Below, piece after piece: positions 33,230-58,009 of a stretch of DNA of 64,000 nucleotides. Made by a program: the position numbers and the translations under genes. Origin of the DNA: Lineus longissimus (Eukaryota; Nemertea; Pilidiophora; Heteronemertea; Lineidae); the NCBI RefSeq assembly GCF_910592395.1, contig NC_088308.1, positions 27,791,501 through 27,855,500 of the forward strand, read 5' to 3'. A model generated the notes under the pieces. That model was not told where the DNA came from. It did no database searches and saw nothing but the letters and a program-made list of their open reading frames with translations. Positions within the stretch are counted from its first letter, which is position 1. Each line of letters opens with the position of its first letter.

Positions 33230-36200
33230 TTGTTATTACTTATGCTACATTCAGAATGATTCCAGACGGCATTGCCAAACTAAACTCGTTCGTTGCTGAC
33301 TGCATTTCTGTTTTCTTCGAGTTGTCGCAGAGGAGTTCCCCTCGCCCGCTCGTGTGCGAGTTACATCAGCCCTTCAAGACAATGTTTGGTGTTTGCGGGA
33401 TATTCAAAGAAAGTATTTTCAAGTGACTCTTCAACATACATCCAGAGCCAACATTCAATTCCACTTGAATTAAATTGTTTAGTTTATGAGATATTTGGCT
33501 CCATTGTCTGTAAAGTGGTTGCTTCAGTTGCGGAAAATATTGAAGTATACAAAATGCCACGCGTTGAAGAACTGGCACTTGCAGGCCCCCGAAACAAGAG
33601 GTATTTGTCTCTTGCAATATGATATCGAAGGTATAGCTATAACTTGGGGCGCTTACATGTACATGCATCTTCACGTCATTTTCATGATTGCATCTTCGGT
33701 TTTATTCATGGACGGAATCACATTTCTCGGTTTCTATGCGACCGCCCCCCTGAGGCGCGGCTGCAGGGCCTATTAGCTCAGACGTTTTGACGGCAATTTT
33801 TTCTTTCTGGTGAAATCAGCCTATCCATTCGTTCATTTATCTAATTACATAGCCTCTGAGGAGTTGTCGTGTCCTATTCAACTCCTAACATCTTATTTTA
33901 GCACCTAACGTGTCGCGTTGCGGAACTTAACTAAGTTAATTTACCAGGGACGACTGTCCTGGCGTATGGTCGCTGGCGTGTTACACGTGTTTGTTGTGTT
34001 TTGTGTCCCTGCAGCAACCCCGGGACCTCTGCGGGGTCGGGCCGACGCTGAGCAACAAACCACCAATACCGTCTTGATCTTTTGAACAGAAAATTGCGGG
34101 ATATGTCTTTTTGTGGCCATTAGATCGAGCCACCCCTTACGATTCGTGGCGGGGACTAGAAGCTCAATTAACACGATAAACAGGTGCGGAGTGTGGACAA
34201 CTTGAAAGACGGCACATCCACTTATGCGGCGCTTGATAAGAAAATTATGGTCTATCTTAACGAACGGTGGCGCATTTTATGCCGGACGCAGCCGACGCAA
34301 CGCAAAAGGAAAATATTGCACTGGAAAAGTTCATATGCCTGTTGAATAAGATGACACGTCCACCTAATTAACCACTTAAGATGGAATCGATCTTGGTAAA
34401 AGACCAATTAAACAAATTGGACTTAATATTTTTGATCCGAGTACTTTAAGCTATTGGCACGCGATTACAAGGAAAAGCGCCCTCGCTAAATTTTATCTTA
34501 GATCAAAGGTTGATACAATGTTATGACAGAAATGAGGGAAATAGTGAATATTTCACATCTCCATGCAGTTAGTGATCACCTTTCCATCATGTTTCCGTCT
34601 ACTTCCCGTCACGTTTCTGCAAATAGAGAGATAGAGTAACATCGAAGGCCCGTATCAATGTTCTCCGAAAAATGAGTCGACGGTTATTCGTTCGGTCTGT
34701 CTTGCGGGACGCGACATCCCTCTGTCTCGGAACGTCGCAAAAGAAGAGGTTTTGAAAAGAACATGATGGAAGTGAGCTAGATCACCTGTACCCGCATAAG
34801 CCGCAACAACGGTCACCCCCTTCCCATGGGCGACCGACCGTGAAAGCCGGCCCACGGCTCAGTGATGGCTGGCGGAGTAATTACGTGACAAGTAATGAAA
34901 TAGAAAATAAACACAATGTATTGTTACAATATGTCATTTTTTATGGGGTCCAGACAGTGAGTTGTGAAAATTTAAAGATTGCAACAAAATGGTATAATTT
35001 GGCACAGGTCCATTGGCCGCGTCATGCTCGACGTGCAAGTCGCACATCATCCATTTATTTCATCAGAAAATAGAACAATAACAGAACATAAAGAATGAAT
35101 GTCCCAACAAAAACAAAAGCTTACGTCCATTCTCCCGGTGATTATCCGGTACCAGCATTTAGACAAAGGCCGGTCACATTTTATGGATAGTTAGTTTTTC
35201 GCCACGCCCATTAGAGGTCCATGCTGGTGGAAAGTTATGTCGGTATATATAGAGTTTCTAAATCTGATAACGTATTGTTTACTGTTGTGGCCAATATTCG
35301 TTATTGTTATTTGGGTTTCATGGATGCACATCAGTTCGCCGGGAAGAAGCAGGAGCAACGGCTAAACGGTGGTAATATAGATGTAGACGCGTCTACATGA
35401 TTCCTTTGGGTCACGAATATTTACAAAGTCAACTCTTCTTTAGTATACAACAAGTATTCTCCAGCTAGTTCTCTGGCCTTCTGCCTAACATAACCTTCAT
35501 ACCCAGTATTCATGGTTGTGTCTTACATCATCTATACATACATATCAACAAAGGCTATTCGTCAACAACCAACACTGTACATGTAAAGCAATACTGGCTT
35601 GGGATTCAATCAAGCGTACAGGAACATAATTATACTCACTAGTCCTTAAAGGGACTATCAAACCAGTCTAACATAGAGCTGTCCATTTTGTGTCCGAGAC
35701 CGGACAGATGTAATCTGTCGTATGGGATGACATATTTGACCACAAACTGCAACAATGACAATGGTACCCTTGTTGTCAAGAAGCGCCAAACGACGTCTCA
35801 GTTAGTTAGTGTTGCGACAAACCACTCTTTATGATTACAACAGCACAGAGGTCTGTCCGGTATCACATTTCGCGACCAGATCTGGACACTGACTTCTTGA
35901 CTTTGGCCCGAGGGCGTGGCAAGGGTCACTTTGCCGGACACCCTGAATACTGCCCGAGGCAAGACCTGTTTTTGCTTCACACCTTTATGAGACTGACACG
36001 GCTTTGAAAATATCCTTGTGGTAATGTCAAAACATTGTCGAGATAAGATCACTAGATTACCAGCCCGGGGGTGAATGGCACCCAGCCCTCTGTTCACGAG
36101 GCGTCTCCTACCCGCGAGGCCTACCCTCGGGACCACACTAATTGACATTATCACCAAGATCTCATGTGTTTCATTATGAAACAAGAAAATTACTGTCAGA

Positions 36201-37215
36201 GTTAATTTTCGTCGGGGGAACGGTTGATGTTATCACGGATAAACCGAATGAACCAATTTCTTTTACCCCCCCCCCCCCGATTTCAATTCCCGCCATTGAG
36301 TACCTCTTCGTATTTACTGGATCTCAAAACTTTGAACGCTCATAACAGATACAGAATGCAAAACGCTCCGTTTACTTCCGACCAGGTACTTCAGATCATG
36401 ATCTGTGCCGCATTTGACTGAGCTGGCATCTCTCTATACTCTGGAACGTGGAAGACTTCCAGAACCTGGTAAACACCATGCCTGCCTTCGACTGAGCTAA
36501 CATATCACTGTGATCTTCCCATTACATACATCATGCGCTACTGCTTGAACCGAGCCAATGGCTGATATGAATAAAGTCTAGCAAATGACTTTACTTCAAA
36601 TTTGTACAGAAAGGCCTGGTGTAAATGTCAGTTACATGGAGTTTTAGATTAAAGCACTTGCTAGTCTTTATTCATATCACCCAATGTCTCACTTTGTTCC
36701 TGTATACATGCACAGCCTGGCCTGTCCGTTCCACTGTGTACGTACGTGTACGTTTGTAGTCTTTGTACTCCTACCTCGTATACAAATGTCGAGAGTGTGT
36801 CAGGAAAGTTAGTAGTATATAGGAGGTCAAATATATTCAAAATGTATATATAATTTAAAAAGTGAATGATTGGGAGTATCAATGAAATATCTATACATTA
36901 AAAAATATATTGACTCATAGTCTATAGGTGCTGCCATCTGAGCTGAGAAAATGGAAATATAGGCGATTGGTTACGGCCGTGAACAATGGTAAGAAGTGTT
37001 GCCCTGAGAAGTTCACTCAGGATGGTCAAAGCCTCGGCGGGACTAGTTAGTTGCACTAGGTATTTTTGCAATGATCATTCAAATGGCTTTTGTCTACCTA
37101 AGTGTGAAAAGAGAAACCGTTAGAGAAGTCTCAACGAAAAACCAAAAGAGCGCAAAACACCGGATACGGAAACCCAAAGCGCCATCTGTTTTTTCAATAT
37201 CGAACCCTTTTGCCC
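33230..37215. other. Gene-poor interval between the bHLH gene and RPL10
   Basis: No coding exon could be supported. Small open frames on both strands (for example 35798-36184 minus) have no recognisable domain. A TATATATA at 35244-35251 precedes a 26-codon ORF (35320-35400), and a C13 tract lies at 36266-36278. Otherwise I see nothing. Confidence 0.5.
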
Positions 37216-37221
37216 ACGTGA

Positions 37222-37237
37222 CTTCCTCTTTCCACGG
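37222..37237 (+). promoter_or_regulatory. RPL10: Probable RPL10 transcription start with 5' TOP leader exon
   Basis: CTTCCTCTTTCCACGG is a pyrimidine tract typical of the start of ribosomal-protein mRNAs (terminal oligopyrimidine motif). It is directly followed by a consensus donor (gtatgtaa). An acceptor at 37410-37411 (cattttcag) lies seven bases before the RPL10 ATG. The first exon would therefore be non-coding and about 16 nt long. This architecture is common for ribosomal-protein genes and would place the mRNA under mTOR/LARP1-type translational control. Confidence 0.55.
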
Positions 37238-37418
37238 GTATGTAATCCTAGTGCTTAGAATTTGTGTAGTATCCTGCAGATATCGTCAATAATCCTCTCT
37301 ATTTCTATACAAAGTACAGTTCAAAAATGTTGATGATTAAGTTAAGTTTTCTGTTTTCATGACCTTTGTGGTATTTCGTTGATATAATATTCTTGTATAT
37401 TGCATTTTCAGCTCAAAG

Positions 37419-39405
<1,987 letters not shown>

Positions 39406-39444
39406 ATTATGAACTTTTGAATGTAAATGGCCTGTAAAAAAGAG

Positions 39445-39450
39445 AATAAA
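39445..39450 (+). terminator. RPL10: RPL10 polyadenylation signal
   Basis: AATAAA lies 40 bases after the RPL10 stop codon, giving the short 3' UTR typical of ribosomal-protein mRNAs. Confidence 0.75.
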
Positions 39451-39479
39451 AAAAGGGAAAGTAAAAGTTTTTGTGTGGT

Positions 39480-41538
39480 TATGGGTTCTTACTCGGTCTC
39501 TTTCATTTGTGTGGATACACATGAATCTTTGAAGGTTGAAATTGAATAAACTGCAGTGGCAATCTGTATACTGACTTGCCCAAGTTCGCCAACAGTATAG
39601 TATTTCTACGCATTGGTCTGTTCTCTTCTTGTCAAGAGATCGATGTGCTGGTTTTGAAGACGACAGATTGACAATTGTTATATCAATGGAATCTTGTCTC
39701 CTCCCTCTAGTAGTATGCATGTATCCCCCCCCCCCCCCCCCCTGTATTTTAATCCAATGGTGATGTCTGCAGCCAGGCCATTATCTCCACGTAGTATGGT
39801 CATCGATCACGACACCACCAAGAACTAGTGATCTTGACCATTAAGCCCATGTGCCATTCAGAACCAGATGGGCCATCAATCCTTGTCACAACTATCTTGT
39901 ATTATGAAGGGGCTAAGCTGGGACCCACCAACTAAAACTTCTTCCAATACTGGGTTTCAGTCTAAGCAGACCATTAGTCCCAGGCGCATGTTGAACAGAT
40001 AAAAGCTTGGTTGGTGAACGGTAAAACTTACCCAGTCGCAACCACCAGCAACTTTGTATGGCACGAAGTCACAATTAACTAGAACCAGAGCTCAGGACAT
40101 GCATCAAGGATTTGCTCTAGTGAGGATTTCCTTATCAATACAATAATAGCTTCCAATCATATCACTGGGAATTCAGTAGTGTCAAGACAAGCATTGCTTG
40201 GGCTCCAGTATTTATGCAAAGGCCAAAGCAGGGGGCATGTCTTTGTACTGCCAGTTCTGAGGTTTACCAGGTGCAAGGACAGAACAATTAGAGGACTATA
40301 TCACAACCAACAAAACACATGCTGTCAAATTGATCAGAACATTCCGTTGCTGGCATCATCAGGTAATCGTATCCATGCGACTGAGCATCCATAGACTGTT
40401 TGCTTGAGGCATTTTTACCTGTCCCGTGTTCACTTGTGTCGTGCCAAAATAAACCTTCTGTAAACTTTGGACGTTCCCATTTGGTTGTATCAGGGAACAT
40501 GCTATGCACACAATGGAAACGACACCACCAGTTCACAAGGGAACAGCTGATAGAAACACCGCCTAATGCTCTAACTTGAATGGTACAAGAGTTCCAGCTC
40601 CAGACATGTTTTTGTAGCAATGGTGAAAACTGCGCTTGGACAAAGTGTCATGTCAGTTATCGTCGACTTTATTGGACAACTATATGATTTGAACTATGGG
40701 GTCGACATGGACATTGCGGGCTGAGAACGTTAACGTTGTCCGAGTGATATCAAATAGAAATTTGCATTTGAAACTTGAACAGAAAATTCTTTCTTTTAAT
40801 TTACTTCAACCATTTACAGAAACATGGCCCGAGTGTCACATGCATAATCTCTGTATGTATACGCATGCAAGCACAAAAGCATGCACTATCCACTATTGTA
40901 TATTGTATGCACTTGAAGCGCTGTCATTGATTGTTTACTTTTTTCACTTCACTTTGATTACTGTTTCTGTTCAGATTCTTCGACAGATTGTTCAGGTGAA
41001 AGTTGTAACGTGATAACTTAGTTTATAAAGAATCGATAAAACATGTTGTCACATAAATCTGATAAAGGCAAAAGGCACAAGCAACGTTTTTTTAAGGATT
41101 CCAAAATAACATTCTGAAATGAAGCCCAATTTCAAGACCACAGCGCATGCGCACCGAAAGTAATTTCGAAGAAATGTTAAATTCATTCGCAGAACTACTT
41201 TTGACCTGAATTTGTAAATCGCGTTGATAGCCACGTACCTAAATACCCTTGGATAAATATGTGTTTAACATAAACCTTAAATCATATGTAATAATTGAAT
41301 AGTGCATCTTTCCGAAATATGAAAGATTGTTGAGAACCATATTCACCCGCGTAAATAAATGATATTGGAATATGATTGCTTCGGTTCTGAAAGACGGTAG
41401 CCATCTTGGTTTGGAACAAAGATTTTGATAGATTTAGTCTATCTGTGCATTGCTGTGTATGCCTTTCTTCGGTGATCTTATACCTCTTCTGGAACACTCT
41501 AATATGGTTTGGAAATCATTCTACAATTTAACGTAGCA
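39480..41538. other. Interval between RPL10 and CNOT3
   Basis: About 2 kb without supported exons. It contains a C18 tract (39725-39742). The region just before 41539 must hold the CNOT3 promoter and 5' UTR, but no TATA box or clear initiator is visible. Confidence 0.5.
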
Positions 41539-51424
<9,886 letters not shown>

Positions 51425-51732
51425 ACTGCCATCCGACATATCTGAGCGGAGAACATGGCATTTCCATCATAGTGATGGATAGTACTCTGCACGCACTAGC
51501 CAACTCTGAACAAGCTGGCCGACGTCAGGAGTGACACGTGCTGTTTCAAAAATTATCAGTTGATCCCATTCAGGACTGAACATAAACTTTTAAGAAATTT
51601 CTATCTTTCCTTTTCAATACCTCACTTCAAAAGTTGTTTGGTATTATTGGAAAATTATCTGAAAAGCTTCAAAACATTAATCCATTATCGGATTATGTAT
51701 GATTTGATGTTTCTTGGTGATCTTTGTGTTCA

Positions 51733-51738
51733 AATAAA
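51733..51738 (+). terminator. CNOT3: First polyadenylation signal of CNOT3
   Basis: AATAAA lies about 310 bp after the stop. Further AATAAA hexamers near 54678 and 55020 allow a much longer 3' UTR, as CNOT3 mRNAs often have. Confidence 0.5.
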
Positions 51739-51759
51739 AAGTTATTTTCAGCCCTGAGT

Positions 51760-54700
51760 GGGTGTTTGCCTGAGGTGGTCAAGCCACACTTTATCCCTCT
51801 AATTTACGGTTTCATGTTGTAGGCTTGGTTGTCCTAGAGAGAACAATGCAGATGTGTGATTTGGATATTTTGTATGGCCATGGGGGCTACCTGTAACTGT
51901 TCCCAAGCTGAGCATTTTGCCATTTAGCCACTGGTTGGCTCTTGTGGTCCCCGGTGCACATTGCTTTAAAGGAACAGTACGGGTTAGCCCACTGCACACA
52001 CTGGACATTTGACTTCTTTCTTTGAAGGTGGTCTGGAGTACAACAAGAGAGAATACATGCTTGCTTTATTTAGTTATCTGTGACACTTGCTACTTTTGGA
52101 TTGTACATTGTATAGTGCAGCCCTTCAGGGACTGAAGATGATTTCCATTTCTCTTTAACAGAAAAAGGACTCTGCTGCTGTTCTCTTTACCTGTTGTAGC
52201 AGGGTAAAATTGACTCTGCCAGGCAGAGAAGTGACTCCGCTATAAATTGAACATGGTGAATCTTTTTCAGTGTAAAATGTTGGCCATTTAAGTGCTCTCT
52301 TTGGACCATGCCAGATCATGATCTGGTCGTCAAATGCTTGTTGAAGAGCTTCCTTTTGGTGCGTTTTTGGTTGTCTATACCAAGGACCAGTCAGTCTTTG
52401 TCCTTGAAGGGTTTTGAGCAACTGCCAAGCAGGTTGAGACATGGTTGAGGATGCACTGTGCATTGGTTTGAGTGCCTTTTGTACATAACTGTATGTATTG
52501 TAAGAAGTGTGAATGTGATGTCGGTGTGAAGCACAGTGCATTCTCAGGGTCAGGTTAGGCTATGTGGAGCAAATGTCATCCAGCCATTTTATCTCATCAG
52601 AACTTGATGGAGACACCGTCTTGGATGGTGCCATCGTCTACCTCATGGTGTCTGAGGAGTTGGTCTTGCTCGTTTTAGTCACAGTAAATTTAACTGGGAA
52701 GTCTTGCCCAAATGGTTGAGAATTACAGCAAATCTGCTGGTGTCCTTGTGCTTTTGGCAGTCCATATCATTACAGTTCATATCCCTTTTGTGGCCTTGTC
52801 ACTTTTATGCATTTACACAGTATGAAGAGGTCAGGAATTGTAGCAGTAGAATTTTGGTAGGATTTCATTTTCCTTGTCTGACTAGTATCGGGTTGTTTCA
52901 CTGTGTTTTTGGAAAAGTATAGATGTGCACCATGACTTAATACACATCCGTTTCTTTCGGCTGACCAATTATTCTTGTTAGAGCTTTTTAGAGTAGCCCA
53001 CCACTTCCTATTACAAATTTAATAGCCAATAACAGGTGTTGCCCTTGTTATTGAGTGTTGACCAACTTCTGAAATTAAACTTTTCTGGAAAATCTTTGTA
53101 ATACCATATCTTTGGCACTTCTCCTTCATGAAGATGAAAGAATAGATCATTTGACAGCATCCTCTTTTCCAAAACACTTTGAAATGACCTCATCATAAAC
53201 TGCTGACCTTAGCTTTGCTTTCTTTTGGCAGTGTCGACCGTCTCATTCTGATTTCGGCTATTTGCTACTTGCCACAGGGACGATGTAAACCCTAAACTGT
53301 GTTATAGCAATAACTTTTTGTGATAGAGAGGCATATATTTATATAATATATTGCAAGTGCTATGGTACATATTGTGTACCTTTGAGAAAATTAGTCAAGA
53401 TGATGTCCCTGTTGCTAGTCGACTGCCCCACCCTAAACCTTAAAAAACATTCTCAAGGAGTTTCATGTGGAGGACCAGGACAGAGTTGTATGCAGTTAAT
53501 AATTTCCTCTTGCTAGATCTCGCTAGATTTACTTTGGTACTTCATTTGTTCGCCTGGGCTGTCGGCTCATTCCTCTTGCTGCCTCTTGTGAAACTTCTTG
53601 AGAGCGCTTCAAAACATGCAAGGACTTACAATTGTGTTCTGGTGCATTGTCCACTGTAGGACAAGCACATGTGATGCATTGTTTGTATTGAAGACACTGG
53701 ATTGTGATTGCTTTCCTTGAGGTATTTCATGTCATGATTTCTGCATAATTTTCTTGGATGCCAGTCTAAATGAGAGCATATTTTGTACAGCAGGGTTTCC
53801 CCTGTAATTTGTACCAGTATACATGTATGTGTCACTACAATTGTTACATCTGTCAAAGACTTTTGGTACATTGATTTTAAGAAAACGGTTCAGTTTCTAT
53901 GAATGTTATTGTTTCACAACGTTATTCAAGTTGTTAAAATCAAAATGAAAAAAACCCAAATGAACAGATTATGATTGGTATTCCGAGGTTATTTTGTAGG
54001 GTCAGGGAAGAATTGGCATTATTGAGAAATCATTTGCGAAAAAGCAGTCTCTAAATGTCACCCCCGTAACTGCTACGTTCTATTTCATATCATAGGAAAC
54101 CCTGCAAATTTGTTACTTTTGTCAATTGCTGACAAGTATTGTGATTACGCTTCAATCTCGCACGAGGAGAGCGAGTTAATTTTGCTCCGCCGATTTGCGC
54201 ATTACGCATTACAATGGTGCCCAATGCTTCGTGCAATATGTGCTTCACTATGGCCGTATGAAATGTTCTAATCAGATCAGGTTACTCTCAACACTACTTC
54301 TTTCGTGGTATGAGATGGTGAAATTATGAGACTTCAAGAAAATCCACCATTTGGTACCAGTCCTGGGAAATTATAACTTATTTAAAGTTGGGGAAAAGTA
54401 AACTTTGTTAAATCTGACCAAATATATTTGCCAAGTGCGCTTGGTTTCGCCATCTTTGGAAGAAAGAGTGTTGTCCAGTGCCATGTCTGAAACAAGGGTT
54501 CCCCTTGCACTAAATAGTCACATTTCTCTTCTTTCCATTGTATTGTTTTACTCTCTAGAGATGAGCCCTAGAAACACTTTGTTGAGGGCTTTTGGTGATC
54601 ATGCATTTGCAACCAAGGATCTCGGACATTTGTGCTATTTCAGAAATCATCATGTGTGTGGTTCCAAAGCCATGGAAATAAAATCCTAGAAGTTAGTTAT

Positions 54701-55610
54701 TGTTTTTATCCACAAGTCCTACTAGCAAGCAGAAAAAATCATGGTTATTTGTTGAAAAAATGGGGGCGCGTCTGGGGTAGCAGATTGAACAATGATTGAC
54801 CATTTGGTTTTAGACTTATAAATACTTGTATACTTTGTCCTTATTTTTGTACAGCACACAGTGACACACTCGCAAGGTCTCATGTCTGGATGGAACCCCC
54901 CTCTACATTGTATAATTTGGTTCAAGCTGTGGTGTTTTCAAGCCATGGCTGGGATCGTTTTGTAAATATCTGGGGAGCAGGCAGTGATCCTGTGAAACTT
55001 GCTGGTAAAAAGCATTAAAAATAAAATGACTTTGTCTGTGTACACATTTGCCTTTTCTTACCTTCTTTCAGTCCTCACCACCAGTTTTGAGTCGTTACTT
55101 GGACATACACTGTAGGACATGGTTTTGGAGATGACAGCTTGCCATCGAGTTTGTCTCAATCTTGACAAGAGAATTGGTCCCGATATGCAGTATGCATGTA
55201 GGATTGGTTCACTCCAATTATTGGCAGCTTGGCCCAGACAGTTGATGGCTCCATTTTGTAGGTTGACCCAATTTCCACCAGAGAAGAAGACTTCCACAAA
55301 ATGGCTATCGTAATGAAGTGGATGGCCCTGCCAGCTGGGCTTGAATGTGACACTGCCTGATCAATTGTCTTTACTGGCAGATCTAACCACATAACATACA
55401 TGTGAAGTACATATATGGAGGTAGGGCTTAGGTGAATTCGATGTGTACGTGTACATGTACATCATCTTTCACCAGGAAATATTCGTCCTGATCAAGCAGT
55501 GTCAAAGAGCTACATGTCAACAGGTTGTGTGCATTTTGATATGTTCAGCAAGTCCTGGCATGTACATGTATCGCACAAAAAATTGTTGTAGGTATTTTAT
55601 ACAAAAAGCT
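51760..55610. other. Interval between convergent CNOT3 and MIEF genes
   Basis: About 3.9 kb with no supported coding exon. Two AATAAA hexamers on the plus strand (near 54678 and 55020) suggest that part or all of it is an alternative long CNOT3 3' UTR. I see no domain in the small open frames. Confidence 0.5.
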
Positions 55611-55617
55611 TAAGAAT

Positions 55618-55623
55618 TTTATT
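55618..55623 (-). terminator. Probable MIEF polyadenylation signal
   Basis: TTTATT on the plus strand reads AATAAA on the minus strand, 614 bp after the MIEF stop codon at 56237. Confidence 0.5.
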
Positions 55624-56236
55624 CAATAAATATTACAGAAAACATGTACCGGGGTAGCTAAATGTATTTACACAAAAAAGAGCAAGGCAATGGCAATGCT
55701 GAACACCAAATGGCCACATCAACATGTAATAAGCTTGCGCAATTCAAAAAAAAAAAAAAAGAACAACATTCTCGTTTTGTCTAAGTTGGCTTTAGACAGA
55801 GAGGCTAAGTAGGTGGGTTTTAAAAATCACATGCATACTAAAGGTAGCTCTCAACAATCCACAAAAACCCAGATCTGCTATTTAAAGGACAACCTGAATC
55901 GGCCAATTCAACAACTTAAAATCAGATAAAGTTCACATCAACAGATCAGAGTCAGAGTCAAAAATTAGTACCCTCCATTCATAGTATACTGAGCTGTGTC
56001 CTGATCGAACTGAGATTTCCGCAGCAAAACATCCTTACATGTATGTGTATTTGTCAAACTGATGCCTCTATGCATTGGTGGTACAATAAATTTTGATTAG
56101 ATTTCTGATCCGGCTGGTCTCAAGTCTAAGTGAATTTTAGGGTTCCATCACAACTTCAACAACATCAGGCACAAGAATCACCCTGGAACTCTGAATCAAT
56201 TTTGTAACTTGATATCGCATTACTACAAACAGAGAT

Positions 56237-57982
56237 TCAGAAATCTTTCCCTGGACTTTTCTGGCGGAGTAGAGTACTGAACTTGTTCCTTGTAATCACA
56301 TGGTTGACATAATGCTTGAGCTCACGCAGATAAATATCAGTGTAACTCTCAAACAAGTTCACATCTGCGTTGAAATAATTTGGCAATTTCCTCTGGTCAA
56401 GGAACCTGTCCAATACCATGAACATATCAATCACTCTCTCGGCTAAAACTTGTTTGTCCCAGTTTTCCTCAATCTGACTCAGGTGAAAGAGGATGGTCTT
56501 GAAGACATAGGGTTCAACTAAATGCAAAGGAGAACCATAGTCATTCATGCTAATTGCCTTCAGAATTCTCAAGCAGTCTTTTTGACAACCATTTTGTGAG
56601 GTCAAGGATTTCATCATTGCTTCCTCTTCCTCAACATAGCTTCGCCTCCACAAATTTTTGTATCCATCCATCCCGAATAAAGCAAACTTTGGATGCAGCC
56701 TTCCTGCCATTGTGACATCACCAATCTTCACCATTGGGATGATATTTAGTCTCAGTTTCTGATCACTTCCATAGATCACTGTCACACTCAACGAATTTTC
56801 CTTCACAGATGGTTCAATTGTGAATCGCTTTTTCCCTGGTCCTACAGAACGTTGGAGCAGGGCTTGAAAATACTGCAAGATCTTCTGAGGGGACAAGTAA
56901 TATCCAACAAGAAACCTGTCCCATGGAACTGAGCCTACTTTAAAGAACTCCTGATTGCTACGCTTGACCAATGCATATCCTGGAGAATCTAGGAGTGTGT
57001 CTTTACCATCAATTAACTCCCATTGTGATGAATCTAATCTGAGCTGCAGGAAGGTATCAAAATCGTCAGGTGTGATCACTTGGAGGTCTTCGTAAGCACT
57101 TCCTGAAGCATTAAGAGAGATAAAGTAAACTTTCGGAGGTAGTTTGGAGGGAACAGCAGTACAAGGATATCAGAAACCTTTGTCAAATTTATATTTCCAG
57201 TTATTTTGCATCAAACAAAATTAGATATTGTCTTTTTCTTAGACATAGTTACTTAGACTGATATCAGCTGTTTCTGAATAATGAAGGGGCAACCAGAGTC
57301 ATCACTCACCAGTGTGTATCAGTTTTCCAATGGGAAGCTCGGGACAGGATTGATCTAGCATTTCAAGGACATACTCTTCTAACTCTGCCACAACTTTCCT
57401 AGCTGTTTCTACCTCGCTCATGCTTGGCTTCACATAAGATTCAAAGTAGTCTTCCAGGCTTTTCAATAGATTCACAGGCTGCGCCTGGCGGTGGCTGTCT
57501 GGTCTTATATCTATGTCTGTGTCTTCTTCAGTTTCTGGAAAATTGACAAGAAAATATCTAACAATCCATTACTTTTAATATATCCATTGATAATTCAACA
57601 ATTTCTTTTCAACTCTGCATTGGCATCAATCAGCTGATCAATTAGTGAATTATGCTACAATGAATGGTAAGCATGCAGGTCCTAAAAAGCCAGCAAAAAT
57701 TGTTTAAATGAAACTTTTCATCCTGCTCCTGACATCCTGTTCCATCTTGAAGAATTGACAAAAGTTGACTTCTCGATTTCAATAGTACTGACCTGACTCA
57801 GAATCACCTGGTCCTTTAGTAGGTTTATCTTCGACAGCTTGTCCACTTACAGCTCCTCCCTTCCAATAGTCTTCATATAGTTTCTTTGCTCCATAAAAAG
57901 CCAGTCCGCTGATTACAGCTCTACCGACCGCTCCAACCAGAAAAGACATGGTGCTTTGTTTCTTCCTGTCACCAGAAGACAT
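56237..57982 (-). CDS. MIEF1: Mitochondrial dynamics protein MIEF (MiD49/MiD51 family)
   Basis: Coding exons are 57982-57793, 57534-57310 and 57102-56237, totalling 1281 nt or 426 residues (human MiD51 463). Residues about 10-30 form one hydrophobic segment after a basic start (MSSGDRKKQ), as expected for an outer-membrane anchor. The cytosolic Mab-21/nucleotidyltransferase-like domain shows GSAYEDLQV (human GSLYDDLQV), WDRFLVGYYLSP, LRILKAI and NADVNLF. Known role: an outer-membrane receptor that recruits the fission GTPase Drp1; MiD51 binds ADP. The acceptor-like gtctttcctttgcag just upstream of the ATG implies a 5' UTR intron. The segment aligned with the Drp1-recruiting loop PEYFP of MiD51 reads QEFFK (189-193). 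I cannot tell whether this gene predates the MiD49/MiD51 split; a single pre-duplication gene is likely. Confidence 0.9.
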
Positions 57983-58009
57983 TATCTCTGCAAAGGAAAG
58001 ACCAACCAT

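Noticed and set aside
35798-36184. 128-codon open frame on the minus strand
   Set aside because: No domain or context support; lengths of this order occur by chance in 64 kb.
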